Source: Fidelibacterota bacterium (GTDB lineage: Bacteria > Fidelibacterota > Marinisomatia > Marinisomatales > TCS55). Taken from it: a DNA stretch of 10,782 nucleotides. The notes under the pieces were generated by a model. That model saw nothing but the letters and a program-made list of their open reading frames with translations, was not told the origin of the DNA and did no database searches. Position 1 is the stretch's first letter. Every line of letters starts with the position of its first letter. The position numbers were made by a program, and so were the translations under genes. The stretch covers positions 1 to 10,782 of the forward strand of contig JAAZYT010000090.1 in assembly GCA_014239505.1 (NCBI GenBank), given 5' to 3'. This document shows, one piece after another, positions 6,543 to 10,782 of this stretch.

Positions 6543-6546
6543 AGGA
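6543..6546 (+). promoter_or_regulatory. Shine-Dalgarno AGGA that points to an ATT start of pxpB at 6555
   Basis: AGGA is followed by 8 bases and then ATT at 6555, the first codon position that gives the conserved PxpB N-terminus. It is more than 170 bases from the ATG at 6720 and so cannot serve that codon. Confidence 0.55.
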
Positions 6547-6554
6547 TATAATTA

Positions 6555-7235
6555 ATTAGTTATCCCAAAATCATATCTGCCTCAGATAGCGCATTAATTG
6601 TTTATTTTGGCGATACGATATCATACGACCTTCACAGGAAGGTACTCACATTCACAAATTATCTAATAAATAATCCAAAAAATGATATAATTAATATCCA
6701 CCCAGCCTACAATTCTGTTATGATATCAGTAGACCCGTTTTCTCGTCTTTCAAAAATTCAAGGATATATTAATACAATAATTGAAGATTTTGACAATATG
6801 GAGATTATTAACGAAGAGCCCGAGGTAATAATACCAGTTGTCTACGGAGGTAAATATGGCCCCGATTTAGATAAAGTAGCAAAACACTGTGGTCTTAGTA
6901 TAGAAGAGGTTATAAAAAAACATTCAAATGAAGATTATCTAGTTTATTTCATTGGATTTTCAATTGGGTTTCCATATTTGGGAGGCATGAGCAGTTCTTT
7001 AGCTACGCCTAGATTAGAGACACCAAGAACGAGTGTTCCTAAAGGTTCTATTGCAATAGCAGGTTCACAAACTGGTATTTATCCATTATCTTCTCCAGGT
7101 GGTTGGAATTTAATTGGTCAGACACCAAGTCATATTTTCAATGTAGATAATACTAAGAAAAGCATGTTAAAAATGGGTGACCTTATTCGATTTAAGTCAA
7201 TAAATGCAGAAGAGTTCGAAGATAGATTATTATGA
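6555..7235 (+). CDS. pxpB: 5-oxoprolinase subunit B (KipI family), apparent ATT start
   Basis: With PxpC and PxpA, this forms the bacterial ATP-dependent 5-oxoprolinase, which opens 5-oxoproline to L-glutamate in the cytoplasm. Family motifs (numbered from ATT 6555): GGKYGPDL (98-105), GFPYLGG (138-144), TPRTSVPKGS (156-165), AGSQTGIYP (169-177) and SPGGW (180-184). The first ATG in frame (6720) is codon 56. Upstream of it the frame encodes ISASDSALIVYFGDTIS and NIHPAYNSVMISVDP, the conserved first strand and hairpin of this family, so a start at 6720 would delete a needed part. From a TAA at 6549-6551 to 6720 there is no ATG, GTG or TTG. ATT 6555, 8 bases after AGGA, gives 226 residues, the usual length (about 220-240). 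The last 4 bases overlap pxpC (ATGA). Confidence 0.9.
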   Translation: MSYPKIISASDSALIVYFGDTISYDLHRKVLTFTNYLINNPKNDIINIHPAYNSVMISVDPFSRLSKIQGYINTIIEDFDNMEIINEEPEVIIPVVYGGKYGPDLDKVAKHCGLSIEEVIKKHSNEDYLVYFIGFSIGFPYLGGMSSSLATPRLETPRTSVPKGSIAIAGSQTGIYPLSSPGGWNLIGQTPSHIFNVDNTKKSMLKMGDLIRFKSINAEEFEDRLL

Positions 7236-8158
7236 GTATTACCGTACTCAAACCGGGGTTACAATCAACAATCCAAGATCTTGGTAGGTATAATTATAGC
7301 CATTTTGGAATTTCAGCTTCAGGTGCAGCTGATCCATTATCGCTCCAAATAGGAAATATGCTTATTGGGAATAAAAAGTATGCTTCAGCAATAGAGATGA
7401 CAATTATTGGTGGAGAATTTCAATTTAATGTAGAGTGTTATATTGCTATATCAGGAAGTGAATTTGATGCTGCTTTAGATAATAACGTAATCACAAATCA
7501 TAAAGCTATAATAGTTAGTAAAGGTCAAACGTTATCTGTTGGCCAAACTAAAACAGGAGCTCGCGTATATTTATGTGTTCAAGGTGGAATTAACGTTGAT
7601 AGCTATCTGTCAAGTAAGAGTACTCATATTTTATCAGGAATTGGAGGGCACTTTGGTAGACCAATTATTAAAGGAGATGTACTAACATTTGGTAAAAATG
7701 AAAATAGTGGTATACCAAAATTAATTAATAATATACTTGATATGAATACTTCTATATTGCGTATTAACAATGGATTACAGTCTAATCACTTTAACAATAA
7801 TACCTGGAATGATTTTACTTCTAATTCATTTCTTGTTTCTAACTTATCTAATAGAATGGGTATACGTTTAGATGGTAATAAGATTAACTCAACTATTGAT
7901 AATGAAATAATAACAGAAGGAGTACCACTGGGAGCAATTCAAGTACCCAAAAGTGGTGATCCCATTATTTCTTTTGTTGAACATCAAACAACTGGGGGAT
8001 ACCCTAAAATTGCTAATGTTATTATGGCGGATTTATACAAAGTCGGACAGCTTAAGCCTGGTGATAAAATTAAATTTGATTTAGTCACAATAGAAGAAGC
8101 GGAAGAGTTGCGTTTTGAGCAATTAGCATTTATTAATAACCTAGAAAAAAATGACTAA
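7232..8158 (+). CDS. pxpC: 5-oxoprolinase subunit C (KipA/biotin-dependent carboxylase-like family)
   Basis: At 308 residues this matches the family's usual ~310. It starts with the hallmark VLKPGLQSTIQDLGR (GLQSTIQDLGR at 9-19), then SGAADPLSLQIGN (30-42). Near the C-terminus come EGVPLGAIQVPKSGDP (from 229) and QTTGGYP (252-258), then LKPGDKIKF. It pairs with PxpB to form the unit that activates 5-oxoproline with ATP; PxpA completes the reaction. KipI/KipA homologues in Bacillus were first described as regulators of a sporulation kinase, but the presence of PxpA in the same operon supports the metabolic role here. Start ATG 7232 overlaps the pxpB stop by 4 bases, and its own stop lies inside the symporter's first codons (8-base overlap), so translation is tightly coupled. 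Confidence 0.95.
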   Translation: MSITVLKPGLQSTIQDLGRYNYSHFGISASGAADPLSLQIGNMLIGNKKYASAIEMTIIGGEFQFNVECYIAISGSEFDAALDNNVITNHKAIIVSKGQTLSVGQTKTGARVYLCVQGGINVDSYLSSKSTHILSGIGGHFGRPIIKGDVLTFGKNENSGIPKLINNILDMNTSILRINNGLQSNHFNNNTWNDFTSNSFLVSNLSNRMGIRLDGNKINSTIDNEIITEGVPLGAIQVPKSGDPIISFVEHQTTGGYPKIANVIMADLYKVGQLKPGDKIKFDLVTIEEAEELRFEQLAFINNLEKND

Positions 8159-9536
8159 TACATTATCAATATTAATTACGTTAATCGTTTATAAAGTTAT
8201 TTTAATATGTATAGGTGTATGGGCAAATAAGCGCACGCATTCAACTTCAGATTATTTTCTTGGCGGACGAAAGTTGGGTCCATGGGTAGCTGCTTTAAGT
8301 GCATCTGCTTCTTCTTCGTCTGCATGGACATTACTTGGCGTGAGCGGTGCTGCTTATTTATGGGGACTTCCAGCCTTTTGGCTTTTTCCAGCTACGTTAT
8401 CAGGATTTTTGTTCAATTGGTTATATCTTGCTCCTAGACTCAGTCTTTACAGTAAAAGAATAAACGCAATAACTCTAACAGATGTTTTAGCTTCAAATGA
8501 AAATGGTGATTCAGTAAAATCATTGCGTTGGCTTGCTTCGGGAATAATCTTATTTTGTTTTATATTTTATATTGCATCTCAGTTTGATGCAGCTGGCCAA
8601 TCATTTCAGTCAACCTTTGGAATGGATAAGAATCTAAGTATCATCTTTGGTGCTAGCATTATACTTATTTATACCCTTTTAGGTGGTTTTTGGGCTGTTA
8701 GCGTGAGTGATACTATACAAGGTATAATGATGGCTATATCTGCAATTATTTTACCTTGTATAGCCGTTTATAAAGCGGGTTTAAGTAATATATTTACTAG
8801 CTTTACTTTTGAAGGACTTTTTGTGACTCCAAATGGTTTCAGTGGAATTATAGTTATAGGGTTTATTTTAGGCACAATGGGAATTGGTATAGGATATCCA
8901 GGTCAACCGCACGTTGTTAATCGTTTTATGGCACTAGAGTCTGGAGATAAAGTAAAGAAAGCAAGATTAATTGCAATTTGTTGGGCTCTAATTATTTATC
9001 CAGGAATGATTTTATTAGGTTGGGCCGGTAGAGTATTAGTAGATATTGCTGGATATGAGCAAATATTAATAGTTTTAGGAAATCAATTATTACACCCCAT
9101 CTTTGCTGGTATTATTTTGGCAGCTGTGCTTTCAGCAATCATGTCAACAGCAGATAGTCAATTATTAGTAGCAGCCTCAAGTATTAGTTACGATCTAAAA
9201 GATAAGAATGAGAATCATAGTTTATTTAATACAAGGATAACTGTAGTATTGATTTGCCTTATTGCTGTATTGATGGCTATTTTTGTTGATAAAAGTATCT
9301 ATAGTAGGGTTTTATTTGCTTTCTCTGCTATGGGTGCTGCCTTTGGACCACTGCTTTTAGGTAGGCTTCAAGGAAAAGTAAAAGATATTAATGCCCTTGT
9401 TGCAATGGGAACTGGATTTTTTATGACTTTAATTTTTTACTACTCTAGTTTAAAACCAGAAGGTAATCCACTTGAGAGGCTTGTACCATTTATTATGGCA
9501 TATATTATTGTACAATTAGGTTTAAAAAGAAGGTAA
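8151..9536 (+). CDS. Sodium:solute symporter (SSS family, PutP-like), candidate 5-oxoproline transporter
   Basis: This is a 461-residue integral membrane protein with about 12-13 hydrophobic helices (PutP has 13). It aligns by eye with the sodium/proline symporter. DYFLGGRKLGPWVAALSASA (34-53) matches PutP LGGRSLGPWVTALSAGAS, GFWAVSVSDTIQGIMM matches the TM5 region, and IMSTADSQLLVAASS (Met331, Ser332, Thr333) matches the TM8 Na+-binding Ser340-Thr341 of PutP. Position 55, an essential Asp in PutP, is Ser here, in a run SASSSSAW; Ser57 is kept. This argues for a substrate or ion-coupling mode different from proline transport. It overlaps pxpC by 8 bases and ends 2 bases before pxpA, so it sits inside the 5-oxoprolinase cluster. 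The simplest inference is Na+-driven uptake of 5-oxoproline, with proline or another amino acid as alternatives. Confidence 0.9.
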   Translation: MTNTLSILITLIVYKVILICIGVWANKRTHSTSDYFLGGRKLGPWVAALSASASSSSAWTLLGVSGAAYLWGLPAFWLFPATLSGFLFNWLYLAPRLSLYSKRINAITLTDVLASNENGDSVKSLRWLASGIILFCFIFYIASQFDAAGQSFQSTFGMDKNLSIIFGASIILIYTLLGGFWAVSVSDTIQGIMMAISAIILPCIAVYKAGLSNIFTSFTFEGLFVTPNGFSGIIVIGFILGTMGIGIGYPGQPHVVNRFMALESGDKVKKARLIAICWALIIYPGMILLGWAGRVLVDIAGYEQILIVLGNQLLHPIFAGIILAAVLSAIMSTADSQLLVAASSISYDLKDKNENHSLFNTRITVVLICLIAVLMAIFVDKSIYSRVLFAFSAMGAAFGPLLLGRLQGKVKDINALVAMGTGFFMTLIFYYSSLKPEGNPLERLVPFIMAYIIVQLGLKRR

Positions 9537-9538
9537 TT

Positions 9539-10255
9539 ATGGATATTAATTCAGATGTTGGTGAATTAAATAACTTGTTAGCTGATAACACCTATGAAAA
9601 ACTTATGGATCATGTTGATTCAGTGAATATTGCTTGTGGTGGTCATGCTGGTGATGAAACAATGATGGCAGCAATGATAAATATTGCTATAGCAAAGAAT
9701 GTAAATATTGGCGCGCACCCAAGCTACCCTGACAAAGAAAACTTTGGTAGAAATGAAATGGATATTGATTCAAATGAGCTGCTTGATGTAGTTCGAGATC
9801 AAGTTCAATTATTAGTTGATATTGCTGAAAATAATGGAGGTCATGTTTCACATGTAAAACCACATGGAGCACTTTACAATACAGCTGCACATAATGAGGT
9901 AATATCACAATCGATTGGAGAAGCAATAATTCAAGTAGATCCATCATTAAAAGTCATGGGATTAGCTGGCTCAGGTATGATAAGATGTTTCGATGAATTA
10001 GGGCTTGAAACTATTAGCGAATCTTTTGCTGATAGAGCTTATGAGAATGATGGAAGTCTAAGAGAAAGAAAACATGATGACTCACTTATTACTGACCCAA
10101 TAAAAGCTGCAAATCAAGCAAGAGATTTAACTAATGGATTTGTAATGAGCGTAGAAGGGGTAAGAGTTGAAATTGATGCGCAAACAATATGTATACATAG
10201 TGATACACCAAATGCTGTAGCATTAGCTTCTGCAGTAAAAGAAACTATTCAATAG
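9539..10255 (+). CDS. pxpA: 5-oxoprolinase subunit A (LamB/YcsF family)
   Basis: This 238-residue protein (E. coli PxpA is about 244) has all the family blocks: DINSDVGE (2-9), VNIACGGHAGD (29-39), IGAHPSYPDKENFGR (57-71), HVKPHGALYN (104-113), FADRAYENDGSL (162-173) and a C-terminal ICIHSDT. The conserved Asp, His and Lys residues of these blocks line the pocket of a TIM-like barrel; PxpA is needed with PxpBC to hydrolyse 5-oxoproline to glutamate. The start ATG is 2 bases after the symporter stop, with a ribosome binding site GAAGG just before it within the symporter's last codons. The N-terminus is one residue shorter than in many homologues but retains the first block. The order B-C-transporter-A differs from the more common contiguous trio. 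Confidence 0.95.
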   Translation: MDINSDVGELNNLLADNTYEKLMDHVDSVNIACGGHAGDETMMAAMINIAIAKNVNIGAHPSYPDKENFGRNEMDIDSNELLDVVRDQVQLLVDIAENNGGHVSHVKPHGALYNTAAHNEVISQSIGEAIIQVDPSLKVMGLAGSGMIRCFDELGLETISESFADRAYENDGSLRERKHDDSLITDPIKAANQARDLTNGFVMSVEGVRVEIDAQTICIHSDTPNAVALASAVKETIQ

Positions 10256-10262
10256 GAAAAAA

Positions 10263-10782
10263 ATGAAACATACATTAATTCTAATAATTACTCTATCATT
10301 TGGATTTGGACAATCATTAAATCAAAATGAGAAAGAGATTCAAAAATTTGTTGAAAAGAACACCAATGAAGCAATAGATCTTCTTGAGAAAATTGTCAAT
10401 ATAAACAGTGGATCTCTAAATATTAAAGGGAATCAAAAGGTTGGTAAAATATTACAAAAAGATTTAGATAAGCTTGGTTTTAATACCTATTGGGTTACAT
10501 ATCCTAAGGAAGTAAAAAGATCAGGTCATTTATTTGCTGAAATGAGGGGTGGTAAAGGAAAAAAAATTACGATGGTTGGCCATTTAGACACAGTTTTTGA
10601 AAAAGATCACCCTTTCCAAAATTTTTTACGTCAAGGTAATAAAGCTTATGGTCCAGGTGTAGATGATAATAAGAGTGGTATTGTATCTATGTTATATGTT
10701 ATGAAAGCTTTGGATCATATTGGAAAATTAAAAGGCATGAATCTCACATTGGTTTTTATTGGTGATGAGGAAAAATTAGGTG
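10263..10782 (+). CDS. Secreted M20-family metallopeptidase (glutamate carboxypeptidase-like), N-terminal part
   Basis: The gene runs off the window end; 173 residues are visible. It starts with a Sec signal peptide (MKHTLILIITLSFGFG, cut before QS). The dizinc M20 motifs follow in order: GHLDTV with His107 and Asp109, YGPGVDDNKSG with Asp135 as the bridging metal ligand by alignment with carboxypeptidase G2, and GDEEKLG with Glu169-Glu170 as the general base and ligand. The usual D-x-KGG reads D-N-K-S-G here, a small departure. The start lies 7 bases after the pxpA stop, with AGGA 5 bases before ATG. It is the sixth gene of the operon. If it releases C-terminal Glu or other amino acids outside the cytoplasm it would fit an amino-acid scavenging role beside 5-oxoproline use. 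The substrate is not shown by sequence. Confidence 0.9.
   Translation, partial: MKHTLILIITLSFGFGQSLNQNEKEIQKFVEKNTNEAIDLLEKIVNINSGSLNIKGNQKVGKILQKDLDKLGFNTYWVTYPKEVKRSGHLFAEMRGGKGKKITMVGHLDTVFEKDHPFQNFLRQGNKAYGPGVDDNKSGIVSMLYVMKALDHIGKLKGMNLTLVFIGDEEKLG

Noticed and set aside
6720..6722. ATG as start of pxpB
   Set aside because: It would remove the conserved family N-terminus, leave 171 residues where about 220 are normal, and has no Shine-Dalgarno sequence before it.
9687..9947. Minus-strand open frame of 86 codons inside pxpA
   Set aside because: It is fully antisense to a highly conserved gene; its Leu/His-rich translation is the usual mirror of AT-rich codons.
1..10782. Mobile elements, CRISPR arrays, tRNA/rRNA genes, toxin-antitoxin or defence modules
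   Set aside because: No transposase or integrase motifs, regularly spaced repeats, tRNA-like folds or recognised defence domains were seen; the window looks like ordinary chromosomal metabolic and envelope genes.

Overview
The window is very AT-rich DNA from a Gram-negative bacterium. Evidence for an outer membrane is two lipoproteins with lipoboxes, several Sec signal peptides and a beta-barrel-like protein ending in Phe. The free-standing carboxypeptidase-regulatory-like domain protein and the short M1 peptidase resemble Bacteroidota/FCB-group proteins. However, several genes carry clear Shine-Dalgarno sequences (AAGGAG, AGGA), which Bacteroidota seldom use. An FCB relative such as a marine Marinimicrobia (SAR406)-type organism fits best; this is inference from gene style, not a database match.

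Left third (1-2311): the 3' end of a HEAT-repeat gene is followed within a few bases by a secreted carboxypeptidase-regulatory-like protein. Then come a small lipoprotein and a 59-residue cytosolic-looking protein coupled to it. Next is a self-contained unit (2319-2816): a CRP-like palindrome, a candidate promoter, a Lys/Gly-rich secreted small protein with a strong ribosome binding site, and a strong intrinsic terminator. A DUF481-like outer-membrane protein and an M1-family lipoprotein peptidase follow as a pair. The peptidase gene converges on, and overlaps by 8 bases, an RlmB-type 23S rRNA methyltransferase on the minus strand.

Right part (6237-10782): a good sigma70-type promoter drives what looks like one operon. 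Its order is a 75-residue unknown protein, 5-oxoprolinase subunits pxpB and pxpC, a sodium:solute symporter, pxpA, and a secreted M20 metallopeptidase cut by the window end. The likely role is uptake of 5-oxoproline (pyroglutamate) or a related compound, its ATP-dependent opening to glutamate, and peptide hydrolysis outside the cytoplasm. The symporter inserted between pxpC and pxpA is a natural candidate 5-oxoproline transporter.

The most notable observation is at the level of translation. Two genes (429-1583 and pxpB, 6555-7235) have reading frames whose essential N-terminal parts (a signal peptide; the conserved start of PxpB) lie upstream of any ATG, GTG or TTG. In both, an ATT codon sits exactly 8 bases after a Shine-Dalgarno-like AGG/AGGA. 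Both therefore appear to start with the rare AUU codon, and standard gene callers would truncate them. I found no mobile element, CRISPR array, RNA gene or clearly new multi-gene system.
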